Position numbers and translations under genes: made by a program. Shown here one piece after another: positions 16,346-25,833 of a stretch of DNA of 64,000 bases. Numbering within the stretch: position 1 is the stretch's first letter; every line of letters begins with the position of its first letter. Origin of the DNA: Terrimesophilobacter sp038243605 (GTDB lineage: Bacteria > Actinomycetota > Actinomycetes > Actinomycetales > Microbacteriaceae); the NCBI GenBank assembly GCA_038243605.1, contig JBBSQX010000002.1, forward strand, positions 124,001 to 188,000, given 5' to 3'. The notes beneath the pieces were generated by a model. It was not told the origin of the DNA, made no database searches, and saw only the letters and a list, made by a program, of their open reading frames with translations.

Positions 16346-18808
16346 TCAGGAGTTGTCGCCCCCGGTGTCATTGATGACGACGGCGCTCGGGTCGGCGCCG
16401 GTCCACGCCCACTCTGCGACTTCTGGAATGTCCTCACCGTGCTCCCTCGTGTACTCGCGGGCGCGCATCCGAGTGTCTTGCATCTCTTGCCGCAGCATCG
16501 ATTCCTTCGCACCCAGGCCGGGAACGCGATCGATCACATCCATCACCAGGTGGTAGCGATCGAGGTTGTTCATCATGACCATGTCGAACGGGGTCGTCGT
16601 TGTGCCCTCCTCGATGTAGCCGCGAACGTGAAGGTTGTCGTGCCCTGCGCGACGGTAGGTGAGGCGATGAATGAGCCACGGATAGCCGTGATACGCGAAG
16701 ATCACCGGTTTGTCGGTCGTGAAGAGAGCGTCGTACTCGCGGTCATTCAGCCCGTGCGGATGCTCCCCCTCGCTTTGCAAACGCATGAGGTCCACGACGT
16801 TGACGACGCGCACCCTCAGGTACGGAATCCGTTCGCGCAGAATTGATGCGGCCGCGAGCATCTCGAGGGTCGGAACGTCGCCTGCTGCGGCGAGCACAAC
16901 ATCCGGTTCCTCCCCTGCCTGCTCCGTGCCAGCCCAATCAAAAAGACCAACGCCTCTCGTGCAGTGCTCGATCGCCTGTTCCATGGTCAACCAGTTCGGT
17001 GCCGGCTGCTTGCCGGCCACGACGACGTTTACGTAGTCGACAGAGCGCAAGCAATGGTCGTAGGTCGACAGCAAGGTGTTCGCGTCAAACGGAAAGTAGA
17101 CCCGAATAACGTCTGACTTTTTGTTCACCACGATGTCGATGAAGCCGGGGTCTTGGTGGGTGAGGCCGTTGTGATCTTGACGCCACACGTGAGAACTCAG
17201 CAGGTAGTTCAGTGAAGAAATGGACCGACGCCACGGGATCTTGTGCGTTGTTGTCAACCATTTCGCGTGCTGGTTGAACATCGAATCCACGATGTGAATG
17301 AACGCCTCATAGGAGTTCATCAGACCGTGACGCCCGGTGAGAAGGTAGCCCTCAAGCCAGCCCTGGCACTGGTGCTCGCTCAGCATCTCCATGACGCGGC
17401 CGGCGCGAGCAAGGTGATTGTCGCTGTCGATGGGCCATATCTCGGCGTTCCACTGCTTGTCGGTGACCTCAAATACGGCATCAAGCCGGTTGGATGCCGT
17501 CTCGTCTGGACCGAAGATTCGGAAGTTGGTCGGATTGGCCGTAATCACATCGCGTAACCATTGCCCGAGCACGCGAGTGGCTTCACTTACCGAACCGCCA
17601 GGGCTAGGCACATCGACCGCGTAGTCGCGAAAGTCTGGCAGTTTCAGCTCTTGCCGCAGCAGTCCGCCATTTGCCACCGGATTCGCGCTCATGCGCAGGT
17701 CGCCCTCAGGGGTAAGCGCCGTCGCAAGCGGCACGACCGCTCCGGCATCGTCGAAAAGTTCTTCCGGTTTGTAGGAGCGCAACCAATCCTCAAGAAGCTT
17801 CGTGTGTTCGAGAGTGTCTCTCGCGTTCGACAGCGGAACCTGGTGCGACCGCCAGTTGTTCTCGGCAGGGTGCCCATCGATCACTGCCGGGCAGGTCCAA
17901 CCCTTCGGGGTGCGAAGGATGATCATGGGCCAGGCTGGGCGGCCGTCGAGGGTTCCGGCAGCGGCATCCGCTTTGATCTGCGCGATCTGATTGAGAACGA
18001 GATCGAGAGTAGTCGCAAAACGCTTGTGCACCTCGAGCGGGTCTTCCCCGTCGAACCCACCCGACACGAGGTACGGGGTGTGGCCGTACCCGCGCATGAG
18101 TTCGAGAAGCTCGCTCTCTGGGATGCGGGCAAGCACCGTGGGGTTGGCAATCTTGTAGCCGTTCAGGTGCAGGATCGGCAGAACGACGCCATCGTTCAGT
18201 GGGTCAACGAACTTGTTCGAATGCCAGCTGGTGGCCAGAGGGCCGGTCTCCGCTTCGCCATCGCCGACTACCGTGGCGACAAGAAGGTCGGGGTTGTCAA
18301 ACGCGGCACCATACGCGTGCGAGAGCGAGTACCCGAGCTCGCCGCCTTCATGGATCGAGCCAGGCGTCTCGGGCGCCACATGACTGGGAATGCCGCCAGG
18401 AAACGAGAACTGTCTGAACAGCTTTCGCAGGCCATCCTCAGTGTGATCGATCGAGTTGTACACCTCGGAGTAGGTGCCATCCAGGTAGGCATTAGCTACC
18501 ATCCCAGGCCCGCCGTGCCCAGGGCCCACCACATAGATGGTGTTAAGCGAGCGTTCCCGAATGACGCGGTTCAGGTGTGCGTAGATGAAGTTGAGGCCAG
18601 GAGTCGTGCCCCAGTGCCCGAGCAGTCGCGGCTTAATGTGGTCGCGCGTCAGAGGTACACGAAGAAGAGGATTGTCGAGCAGGTAGATCTGGCCCACCGA
18701 AAGGTAGTTGGCCGTTCTCCACCACGCGTTCAGCTCGGATAACGCGGCAGGTTCAAGTTCGTGTGCTTCGACAGAGGGCCACAGGTTCGTCATTCGTTGG
18801 TCATCCAC
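16346..18808 (-). CDS. xfp: Xylulose-5-P/fructose-6-P phosphoketolase
   Basis: 820 residues, the normal length. Thiamine diphosphate and substrate motifs are GHWGTTPG at 64-71, GPGHGG at 95-100 and GDGEAETG at 182-189; the middle and C-terminal domains follow the family throughout. The enzyme cleaves xylulose-5-P or fructose-6-P with phosphate to acetyl-P and glyceraldehyde-3-P or erythrose-4-P, a carbon-sparing bypass of glycolysis. No acetate kinase or phosphotransacetylase gene is adjacent. An ATG five codons in (18793) is an alternative start. Confidence 0.96.
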   Translation of the reverse strand: MDDQRMTNLWPSVEAHELEPAALSELNAWWRTANYLSVGQIYLLDNPLLRVPLTRDHIKPRLLGHWGTTPGLNFIYAHLNRVIRERSLNTIYVVGPGHGGPGMVANAYLDGTYSEVYNSIDHTEDGLRKLFRQFSFPGGIPSHVAPETPGSIHEGGELGYSLSHAYGAAFDNPDLLVATVVGDGEAETGPLATSWHSNKFVDPLNDGVVLPILHLNGYKIANPTVLARIPESELLELMRGYGHTPYLVSGGFDGEDPLEVHKRFATTLDLVLNQIAQIKADAAAGTLDGRPAWPMIILRTPKGWTCPAVIDGHPAENNWRSHQVPLSNARDTLEHTKLLEDWLRSYKPEELFDDAGAVVPLATALTPEGDLRMSANPVANGGLLRQELKLPDFRDYAVDVPSPGGSVSEATRVLGQWLRDVITANPTNFRIFGPDETASNRLDAVFEVTDKQWNAEIWPIDSDNHLARAGRVMEMLSEHQCQGWLEGYLLTGRHGLMNSYEAFIHIVDSMFNQHAKWLTTTHKIPWRRSISSLNYLLSSHVWRQDHNGLTHQDPGFIDIVVNKKSDVIRVYFPFDANTLLSTYDHCLRSVDYVNVVVAGKQPAPNWLTMEQAIEHCTRGVGLFDWAGTEQAGEEPDVVLAAAGDVPTLEMLAAASILRERIPYLRVRVVNVVDLMRLQSEGEHPHGLNDREYDALFTTDKPVIFAYHGYPWLIHRLTYRRAGHDNLHVRGYIEEGTTTTPFDMVMMNNLDRYHLVMDVIDRVPGLGAKESMLRQEMQDTRMRAREYTREHGEDIPEVAEWAWTGADPSAVVINDTGGDNS

Positions 18809-18864
18809 TTCGCTCGAATCTTTATTGTCGACAACTGCAGTTCAGCAGAATCGTCTCGCCGTCT

Positions 18865-19917
18865 CTAGTGGATTAGCACCTTAAGGGCGTTGTGCTGTGC
18901 CGCGTCACCAAAGATCTCATACGCCTCAAGCATGTCGTCAAATGAGAACTCATGGGTGACGAACTTGTCTGCTGGCAACTTATGTTCAGCAACCAACTTC
19001 AACAGCATCCCGAGCGTGTTCGTGTTGACCAGGCCAGTGCTGATATTGATGTTTCTAATCCAGAGTTCATTGAGAGCCAAGTCGACAGACTTGCCGTGCA
19101 CACCCACGTTTGCAACGTGGCCGCCTGGCCGAACGATCTGGGTGGCCATCGTAAAGGTTTGTGGGATGCCAACAGCCTCGATAGCGACGTCGACGCCGAG
19201 CCCATCGGTGAGGGCAAGAACCTGTTCTTTCCAGTCCGCATCGCCGGAGTTGACCGTGTCGGTCGCGCCAAAGTCTTTCGCGCGAGTCAGCCGGGCATCG
19301 TCCAAGTCGATCGCGATAATTTTTGACGGACCATACAACCTCGCGGTCATCACTGAAGAGAGCCCAACGGGGCCGGATCCGATGACAGCGACGACATCCC
19401 CTGGCTCAACATGACCGTATTGAACAACGATTTCGAACCCTGTGGGCAGAATGTCGGAGAGCAGAATCCCTTCAGCGTCAGAAACACCTTCTGGCACCAG
19501 ATACACCGAGTTCTCGGCGAAGGGTACCCGCACGTACTCGGCTTGTGTGCCGTCAATCATGTAACCAAAGATCCAGCCGATGCCTTCCACTCCTTCGGGA
19601 TCTAGACAGTGGCTGTACAGGCCTTTGCGACAGTAAGCGCAGCGCCCGCACGAACTCACGCAGGCGAGGATGACGCGATCACCGACGTGGAGCCGTGTGA
19701 CGCCAGAACCCACCTCGGTAACCACTCCGATGCCTTCGTGGCCGAGGATGCGACCAACCTCTACCTCTGGCACATCACCCTTGAGAATATGGAGGTCTGT
19801 GCCACAGATTGTGGTCGCGACCATTTTCACGATGACATCGGTGGACTGTTGAATCACCGGTTCGGGAACTTCTTCCCAACTCTTTTGTCCTGGACCTTTA
19901 TAGACGAGAGCTTTCAT
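18865..19917 (-). CDS. Zinc-dependent alcohol dehydrogenase
   Basis: 350 residues, medium-chain zinc dehydrogenase. Catalytic zinc ligands Cys38 and the GHE motif (59-61), structural zinc cysteines 90, 93, 96 and 104, and a GSGPVG nucleotide loop near residue 170. It resembles broad-range actinobacterial secondary-alcohol or ethanol dehydrogenases. The ATG at 19917 begins the conserved MKALVYKGPG; an upstream frame of ten codons is not needed. It lies 56 bases upstream of phosphoketolase on the same strand, so acetyl-P-derived acetaldehyde or redox balancing may link the two; that is inference. Confidence 0.9.
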   Translation of the reverse strand: MKALVYKGPGQKSWEEVPEPVIQQSTDVIVKMVATTICGTDLHILKGDVPEVEVGRILGHEGIGVVTEVGSGVTRLHVGDRVILACVSSCGRCAYCRKGLYSHCLDPEGVEGIGWIFGYMIDGTQAEYVRVPFAENSVYLVPEGVSDAEGILLSDILPTGFEIVVQYGHVEPGDVVAVIGSGPVGLSSVMTARLYGPSKIIAIDLDDARLTRAKDFGATDTVNSGDADWKEQVLALTDGLGVDVAIEAVGIPQTFTMATQIVRPGGHVANVGVHGKSVDLALNELWIRNINISTGLVNTNTLGMLLKLVAEHKLPADKFVTHEFSFDDMLEAYEIFGDAAQHNALKVLIH

Positions 19918-20112
19918 GGTCTGCCCTTTCGCTCTGAGCAAAGACATAAATGCCGTTTCAGATTGCCCAGCAGCTGTGACACGCGAGGTGCTTCAGGGCC
20001 GGAGGTCCTGCCAAACGCTACTGCGGCAAGTTGTGAGGCAGATATGCGCGGAGGCTATATTCCCGCGTGGTCCTACTTGAGCAGCTTGACGGCGATGGTC
20101 CTTCGATCCCCG

Positions 20113-20310
20113 TTATACAAGCGAGAGAAGAAGAGTGGTGCTGTTGGCATACGCGCTCGGAACATCATCGACAGTGATCGTTACGCCGGGAGGACCCCCG
20201 TCGTAATGCGACTCCACAAAGTTTGGCGTGCTACACCCGGTGACAACTAACGCCAAGGAAAGAACCAGTGAGACGAGGCCCACACGGTAACGAGTGCGCT
20301 GTTTTTTCAT
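20113..20310 (-). CDS. Small putative lipoprotein, possibly truncated
   Basis: 65 codons. A Lys/Arg start, a hydrophobic stretch and the lipobox VVTGC put a lipid-modified Cys near residue 26, so secretion and anchoring are likely. The mature part is short and ends in the hydrophobic STTLLLSLV. In the neighbouring frame the DNA reads on for about twenty residues (RLYNGDRRTIAVKLLK) to a TAG, which looks more like a natural protein end and hints at a one-base frameshift. Function unknown. It lies just downstream of the amine operon's last gene. Confidence 0.5.
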   Translation of the reverse strand: MKKQRTRYRVGLVSLVLSLALVVTGCSTPNFVESHYDGGPPGVTITVDDVPSAYANSTTLLLSLV

Positions 20311-20399
20311 GCTCTGATCGTAGGGTGTGATCTGTCATTTACTCAACGCTTAGCGCATGCCAACGCAATCACAGGGCTGCAAGCGCCGTGAAAGGCTCA

Positions 20400-21509
20400 T
20401 CATTGATCGACGAGCGGGTTTGCCGAAAGGCTTTCGGTGTTGAGCAGCACGATCGTAGAGTTTGCGGTTACCCCCATTGCTTCACGGAGTTCTTTCGAGG
20501 CCAACGCGACCCGAATGCCGGCGAGTGATGCGGCGCCGCATGGTCCAGAGTCGAAACCGTAACCCTTTAGATCGTGCACTGCGTGGGCGGTTTCTGCCTC
20601 AGAGACGGCCACGGCGGCATCGATTCCGCCCTTGAGTAGCGGCCACGCTGTGCTGGATGGAGTACCGCAGTTAAGTCCGTTCATGCTGGAAACCACCGTT
20701 TCTACACTGGTGGGTACGCCAGCGTGCAGCGACGCCAAGACGCACGCTGCCGTCTCGGGCTCTACGCTCAGCAGGCTTGGATGCGCGGCCTTTGGCGAAC
20801 GAGAGTGTGCGACCGATGCCTGAATCAGTGATCCGACGCCAACGGGGGTGACAATCACATCCGGAGCGCCAGCGGTTGTTCTCGCGAGCTGCTCATCGAT
20901 CTCGCGGTAGAGGGTCGAATAGCCGTCGACGATCCAGCCAGGAATATCGGTATAGCCAGACCACGCAGTGTCTTGGATGATCACGGCATGCGGCTGGTCT
21001 GAGGCAGACTTGGCTGCGGTAACCGCTTGATCGTAGGTTCCTTCGAGACGGTTTACCGTTCCCCCTTCGTGCTCGATGCCCTCCACCGCGGCATCCGTCA
21101 CGCCACGAGGAACGAAGATCTCGGATGTCAGCCCCAGCAGGTGCGCCATGTGCGCCACAGCGCGACCATGGTTGCCGTCTGTTGCCGCCACCAAGTGCAG
21201 CCCGGGCTCATCGGTCAGTCGATCTCGCAGCTCGGCGAGCGTCGCGGGCTTCTCTCCCTCAGGCAGTCGTGCTGACAACGCATTGAATACGGCCCAGGAT
21301 GCGCCAAGAATCTTGAACGCCGGCATCCCCATTCGTCCAGACTCATCTTTAATAAACACGCGCGCTACCCCGAGTTCGGCGGCAAGCGGCGCGCACTCGG
21401 TCAGAGGAGTTGGCGAGTACTGCGGAAGACTCGCGTGGAAAGCAGCGACAGCACCCACATATTCTGTCGTCTCGAACGTACGAGCTGCGGGATTGCTGAA
21501 CCACGTCAT
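20400..21509 (-). CDS. PLP enzyme of the diaminopropionate ammonia-lyase / threonine dehydratase group
   Basis: 369 residues. The PLP Lys is in MPAFKILGA (Lys66), with a TDGNHGRAVA cofactor-phosphate motif and a glycine-rich GVGSLIQASVAHS loop further on. The overall pattern (PTPL start, AFKILGASWA, DGNHGRA, CGTPSS) is that of DpaL, which splits 2,3-diaminopropionate to pyruvate and two ammonia, though related enzymes take serine, threonine or other amino acids. It is the last gene of the amine operon, two bases after the PuuD-like gene. Its substrate there is the open question of the cluster. Confidence 0.85.
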   Translation of the reverse strand: MTWFSNPAARTFETTEYVGAVAAFHASLPQYSPTPLTECAPLAAELGVARVFIKDESGRMGMPAFKILGASWAVFNALSARLPEGEKPATLAELRDRLTDEPGLHLVAATDGNHGRAVAHMAHLLGLTSEIFVPRGVTDAAVEGIEHEGGTVNRLEGTYDQAVTAAKSASDQPHAVIIQDTAWSGYTDIPGWIVDGYSTLYREIDEQLARTTAGAPDVIVTPVGVGSLIQASVAHSRSPKAAHPSLLSVEPETAACVLASLHAGVPTSVETVVSSMNGLNCGTPSSTAWPLLKGGIDAAVAVSEAETAHAVHDLKGYGFDSGPCGAASLAGIRVALASKELREAMGVTANSTIVLLNTESLSANPLVDQ

Positions 21510-21511
21510 GC

Positions 21512-22258
21512 CTAATCGGCTACCCTTCGTGCGGCCGAGGCCGCCGCAACCAGGCCGACAAATAAGCCCTTGTCCTTGGTGGTTTCAGGATGCCACTGCA
21601 CGCCAACCTCAAAGCGCTCGCCCTCTGACTCCATCGCTTCCAGTAGGCCATCACTGCTGCGCGCCGTAGCGATGAAACCTGGATGCTCAGCGACACCTTG
21701 GTGGTGGTGGCACGCAACGGCAAGGTGTGGCCCAGCAAGAGCAGATATGCGGTGCCCGGCTTCTACTATCACCTCGGTGGTTCCGTACTCGCTGCCCGAT
21801 CCAGAATGGAGTGGGTCGCCAGCAGCATCAGGTAGGTGCTGGATGAGCGAACCACCAGCGTGCACCGCCATCACCTGCATTCCCCGGCAGATACCCAGTA
21901 CCGGCACCGTGCGTGCGGCGGCAGCATCCAGCAACCACACTTCGGATGCGTCGCGATCGTCGTACCATTTCGTCACCGTGGCATGCGGTTTCTGACCATA
22001 AAGAGTCGGGTTCACATCTGCTCCGCCGGAGATGATCAGGCCATCCACTCGTGAGAGGACGGCCGCGGCGGCTGCAGCAGATTCCACTGGTGGAATGAGC
22101 AGCGGAATACCGCCCGCCTCGGTCACTGAGTCGGAATACGCGGTCGGGAGTAAGTCGGCGGCGACGCCCGCCCACGACGACCACGATGCTTCCTGCCGGT
22201 AAGTAGTGATTCCAATGATCGGTGCAGAGCCGTGAACCTCGCTACTCAAAATCGACAT
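21512..22258 (-). CDS. Gamma-glutamyl-GABA hydrolase-like class I amidotransferase (PuuD type)
   Basis: 248 residues. Class I glutamine amidotransferase triad: Cys124 in GICRGMQ, His223 and Glu225 in QWHPE. The SGGADVNPTLYG segment and the free-standing hydrolase layout match PuuD, which removes the glutamyl group from gamma-glutamyl-gamma-aminobutyrate or similar gamma-glutamyl acids. Its first 17 bases overlap the end of the SDR gene, indicating tight coupling. Fits as the deprotecting step after gamma-glutamylation and aldehyde oxidation. Confidence 0.9.
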   Translation of the reverse strand: MSILSSEVHGSAPIIGITTYRQEASWSSWAGVAADLLPTAYSDSVTEAGGIPLLIPPVESAAAAAAVLSRVDGLIISGGADVNPTLYGQKPHATVTKWYDDRDASEVWLLDAAAARTVPVLGICRGMQVMAVHAGGSLIQHLPDAAGDPLHSGSGSEYGTTEVIVEAGHRISALAGPHLAVACHHHQGVAEHPGFIATARSSDGLLEAMESEGERFEVGVQWHPETTKDKGLFVGLVAAASAARRVAD

Positions 22259-23024
22259 CCAACGAGGTCACGTATGCGTTGGAAAGACCGCCGTCGACAA
22301 GAAAGTCTGTGGCGGTGATGAAACTTGACTCGTCGCTGGCAAGAAAGGCCACCGCATTCGCAATCTCGTCTGGTTCAGCGAACCTGCCCATCGGAATGTG
22401 AATGAGACGGCGGGCTGCCCGCTCAGGATCCTTGGCAAAAAGCTCCTGCAACAGTGGGGTGTTCACCGGGCCAGGGCACAGCGAGTTGACGCGGATACCC
22501 TTCTTCGCGAACTGAACTCCGAGCTCCCTCGTCATGGCCAGCACGCCACCCTTGGAGGCCGTGTAGGAGATCTGGGAGGTCGCGGCGCCCATGACCGCGA
22601 CAAAAGATGCCGTGTTGATGATGGAGCCGTTGCCTTGCTCTAGCATGTACGGGATCACGGCCTTGCAGCACAGGTACACACTCGTGAGGTTGACGTTCTG
22701 TACCTTGTTCCAGGCTTCTATGCCCGTCTTAAGGATCGAGTCGTCGTCTGCCGGTGAGATGCCCGCATTGTTAAAGGCCACATCGATGCGACCGTACTTT
22801 TCTTTCGCGTGGGCGAAGAGCGCGTTGACCTGCTCTTCGTTTGCCACGTTGGTGAGTACAAATGAGCCGCCAAGCTCCTTGGCGATGGCCGGCCCGTTCG
22901 CCTCATCGAGATCACCGATCACGACCGTGGCGCCTTCGGCGACGAACTTTTTCGCCGTCGCAAGCCCGATCCCGGAACATCCTCCCGTAATGACGGCGAT
23001 CTTGCCCTCAAGTTTTCCGCTCAT
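22242..23024 (-). CDS. Short-chain dehydrogenase/reductase
   Basis: 260 residues. Classical SDR: TGGCSGIG at 13-20, NNAG near 85, catalytic Ser140, Tyr154 and Lys158. An Asp near residue 38 (GDLD) points to NAD(H). In this operon it could oxidise a hydroxyl on an amine-derived substrate or reduce an aldehyde; the substrate is unknown. The ATG at 23024 is chosen because it begins the conserved GKIAVITGG region directly after the ALDH stop (ten bases); the upstream open frame lies inside the ALDH gene. Confidence 0.9.
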   Translation of the reverse strand: MSGKLEGKIAVITGGCSGIGLATAKKFVAEGATVVIGDLDEANGPAIAKELGGSFVLTNVANEEQVNALFAHAKEKYGRIDVAFNNAGISPADDDSILKTGIEAWNKVQNVNLTSVYLCCKAVIPYMLEQGNGSIINTASFVAVMGAATSQISYTASKGGVLAMTRELGVQFAKKGIRVNSLCPGPVNTPLLQELFAKDPERAARRLIHIPMGRFAEPDEIANAVAFLASDESSFITATDFLVDGGLSNAYVTSLDVDFE

Positions 23025-23034
23025 AATGACGACG

Positions 23035-24429
23035 CTACCTCTCTGTTGAAATGAACACGTTTTTGACCTCGCTGAACGAGTCGGGCGCATCCGGCCCCAG
23101 CTCGCGACCAAGCCCAGACTGTTTGAAACCGCCGAAGGGAGTCCAGTAGCGCACCGAGGAGTGGGAGTTGATCGAGAGGTTGCCGATCTCCACTCCCCTG
23201 GCTACCCGGAGTGCGCGACCAATGTTTGAGGTGAACACCGACCCTGCCAATCCGTATTCGGTGTCATTGGCTTTCGCGATGGCGTCAGCTTCGTCGGTAA
23301 ACGGCATGACCGCCACCACTGGTCCGAAGAGTTCGTCTCTCCACACCGGATCTTGCGCGTCGGAAGGGATTACCACCGTGGGCGCTAGCCAGAACCCATC
23401 GCTACCCGTCACAGTCGAGCCCTGATATGCGATGTTTGCGTTGTCGAGATAGCCGGCAACAGAGTCACGCTGTTTGGCGGAGACCATCGGGCCCATCTCT
23501 GACTCAGGTGAGCTCGGATCCATCACCTTGACCGCTTTGACCGCGGGCTCGAGCAATTCGAGAAAGCGGTCGTACACACTCTGTTGCACGAGGATGCGCG
23601 AACGCGCGCAACAGTCCTGCCCCGAATTATCGAAAGCTCCTGCTGGCACGGATGCGGCGGCGAACTCGAGATCCGCGTCGTCGAAGATGATATTTGCGCC
23701 CTTGCCGCCAAGCTCCAGCGTCACCCGTTTCACCTGGTCGGCGCAGCCGCGCATGATTCCCTTGCCCACCGCCGTCGACCCCGTGAAGCCGACCTTTCTC
23801 ACGAGCGGATGGGTGACGAACCGGTTGCCGACAACGGTGCCTTTTCCCGGGATGACCGTGAGTACGTGTTCTGGAAGCCCAGCCTCCACGGCGAGTTCTG
23901 CAATGCGCATGGCGGTGAGTGGTGTGAGTTCTGCTGGCTTCAGCACGACCGTGTTGCCCGCCGCCAGAGCGGGTGCGAAACCCCAGCCGGCAATGGGCAT
24001 CGGAAAGTTCCACGGCACGATGAGCCCGACGACACCCAGCGGCTCATGAAACGTCACATCGATGCCGCCGGCAACGGGAATCTGCCGACCGAAATGCCGT
24101 TCAGGAGCGGCTGAGTAATAGTTCAGCACATCGCGAACGTTGCCAGCCTCCCAGCGCGCATTGCCGATCGTGTGGCCTGAGCCCACAACCTCCAACTGCG
24201 CGAGCTCCTCAATATGCGCATCAACTGCGGCCGCGAAAGCGCGAAGAAGCCGCGCGCGCTCCCCCGGGCTTACCGCGCGCCACGTGTGGAAAGCGTGGTG
24301 TGCTGCCTCGATCGCCGCATCGGTTTCGCGCTCATCCGCGAGCTGAACCTCCGTGACAACAGAGCCCGTTGCGGGGTTGATGACGGCGTGGGTTCCCCCC
24401 GCGGTGTACGCAGACTGTGCAAATTTCAT
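23035..24429 (-). CDS. Aldehyde dehydrogenase (PuuC-like)
   Basis: 464 residues. NAD-binding FTGSTAVG near 215-222, catalytic Glu239 in LELGGKG, Cys273 in SGQDC and Asn141 in the PWNFP motif. The family oxidises aldehydes to acids with NAD(P). In a gamma-glutamyl-amine pathway it would convert the gamma-glutamyl-aminoaldehyde to the acid that the PuuD-like enzyme then cleaves. Six bases separate it from the glutamine synthetase-like gene. Confidence 0.92.
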   Translation of the reverse strand: MKFAQSAYTAGGTHAVINPATGSVVTEVQLADERETDAAIEAAHHAFHTWRAVSPGERARLLRAFAAAVDAHIEELAQLEVVGSGHTIGNARWEAGNVRDVLNYYSAAPERHFGRQIPVAGGIDVTFHEPLGVVGLIVPWNFPMPIAGWGFAPALAAGNTVVLKPAELTPLTAMRIAELAVEAGLPEHVLTVIPGKGTVVGNRFVTHPLVRKVGFTGSTAVGKGIMRGCADQVKRVTLELGGKGANIIFDDADLEFAAASVPAGAFDNSGQDCCARSRILVQQSVYDRFLELLEPAVKAVKVMDPSSPESEMGPMVSAKQRDSVAGYLDNANIAYQGSTVTGSDGFWLAPTVVIPSDAQDPVWRDELFGPVVAVMPFTDEADAIAKANDTEYGLAGSVFTSNIGRALRVARGVEIGNLSINSHSSVRYWTPFGGFKQSGLGRELGPDAPDSFSEVKNVFISTER

Positions 24430-24435
24430 CTAGAT

Positions 24436-25833
24436 TCAGAGCCTTTCGAACCCGCGACGGAGTTCCCAATCGGTGACGGCGGCATCGAAGGCGGCGACCT
24501 CGGTGTCGGCGTAGTGAAGATAGTGCTTCACAACATCCGCACCGAACACCTCGACCGCGATCGTCGACTTTGCAAACGCGTCACGCGCCTCATGCAGGGT
24601 TGTCGGAACGTGTGGAGCAGCAGAAGTGTAGGCGTTGCCCGCCGTCTCGGGTTCAAGCTCCAATTCATGTTCGATGCCATAAAGCCCACCAGCGAGCATC
24701 GCGGTGAGCGCCAGATAGGGGTTGACGTCTCCGCCCGGCAAGCGGTTCTCCATCCGCGCACTTGCTCCATGCCCGACCAACCGCACCGCGCAGGTGCGGT
24801 TGTCTTGACCCCACGCAACAGCTGTCGGTGCGAAGGAGCCCTCGACGAAACGCTTGTACGAGTTGATATTTGGTGCATAGAACAGTGTGAACTCGCTCAT
24901 GGTTTTGAGAACTCCTGCGATGAAATGGTCGTATAGCGGCGTGCGTTCCTTCGCCTTGCTATCCCAGAAGACCAGATCACCGTCGAGCGACCGAAGAGAC
25001 ATGTGTACGTGGCAGGAGCTGCCCTCGTGCTGGTTCGGTTTTGCCATGAACGTAATGGACTGACCTGCCTGCTGAGCGATGTCTTTCGCTCCCGTCTTAT
25101 ACACGGTGTGATTGTCTGCGGTCACCAACACGTCGTCGTACTTGAACGCGATTTCGTGCTGCCCGAAATTGCATTCGCCTTTCGCCGACTCGACCGTCAT
25201 TCCGGCATCCCACATCATGTTGCGGATGGTGCGAAGCAAAGGCTCGACGCGGGATGACCCGAGAATTGAGTAGTCAACGTTGTACTGATTTGCCGGGACC
25301 AGATTTCGATAGCCGCCGCTCCACGCATCCTCGTACGACGTGTTGTAGACCATGAATTCCAGCTCGGTTCCCGCGACAGCTTTCCAACCGTGCGCGGCGG
25401 CTTTGTCGACCTGGGCCCGAAGCATCGCTCGAGGCGACACCGCTACCGGTGCGCCTTCGGTTGTGTTGAGATCGCACTGAATCATCACGCTGCCAGCGCG
25501 GTACGGCAACCGGCGAATAGTGTCGAGATCCAACTCGAACACCATGTCGCCATAGCCCTTTTCCCACGAGGTGATGTCGTAGCCATCGATCGTATTCATC
25601 TCTGTGTCGACTGCCAACAGGTAGTTGCAGCCCTCCGTGCCATGCTCGAGCACTGAGTCGAGAAAGAACTGGGCCTGAATCAGTTTGCCCTGCAATCGGC
25701 CCTGCATGTCAGTAAACGCGAGAATTACGGTGTCGATCTCACCATCGGCGATAGTGGCCTTCAACTGCTCAACGGTGAGCATCCGATCGTTGCGGGGATG
25801 GGTAGGTGCACTTTTCATGGTTGAACCGCTCAT
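24436..25833 (-). CDS. Glutamine synthetase-like gamma-glutamyl-amine ligase (PuuA/GlnA3/GlnA4 group)
   Basis: 465 residues. Glutamine synthetase catalytic domain with the ATP/substrate motifs KPNQHEGSSCHVHMSL, EGSFAPTAVAWG and VRLVG, and the terminal ENRLPGGDVNPYLALTA segment. The short N-terminal domain and divergence from housekeeping GlnA match PuuA and actinobacterial GlnA3/GlnA4, which join glutamate to putrescine, other polyamines or ethanolamine using ATP. Which amine is used cannot be read from the sequence. Its ATG overlaps the regulator gene's stop (ATGA). Confidence 0.88.
   Translation of the reverse strand: MSGSTMKSAPTHPRNDRMLTVEQLKATIADGEIDTVILAFTDMQGRLQGKLIQAQFFLDSVLEHGTEGCNYLLAVDTEMNTIDGYDITSWEKGYGDMVFELDLDTIRRLPYRAGSVMIQCDLNTTEGAPVAVSPRAMLRAQVDKAAAHGWKAVAGTELEFMVYNTSYEDAWSGGYRNLVPANQYNVDYSILGSSRVEPLLRTIRNMMWDAGMTVESAKGECNFGQHEIAFKYDDVLVTADNHTVYKTGAKDIAQQAGQSITFMAKPNQHEGSSCHVHMSLRSLDGDLVFWDSKAKERTPLYDHFIAGVLKTMSEFTLFYAPNINSYKRFVEGSFAPTAVAWGQDNRTCAVRLVGHGASARMENRLPGGDVNPYLALTAMLAGGLYGIEHELELEPETAGNAYTSAAPHVPTTLHEARDAFAKSTIAVEVFGADVVKHYLHYADTEVAAFDAAVTDWELRRGFERL

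Noticed and set aside
17561..18742. 393-codon plus-strand frame antisense to phosphoketolase
   Set aside because: It lies wholly within a strongly conserved gene, has a basic, low-structure composition and no domain; typical of high-GC shadow frames. The same holds for 37907-39058, 10732-11619 and 5880-6725.
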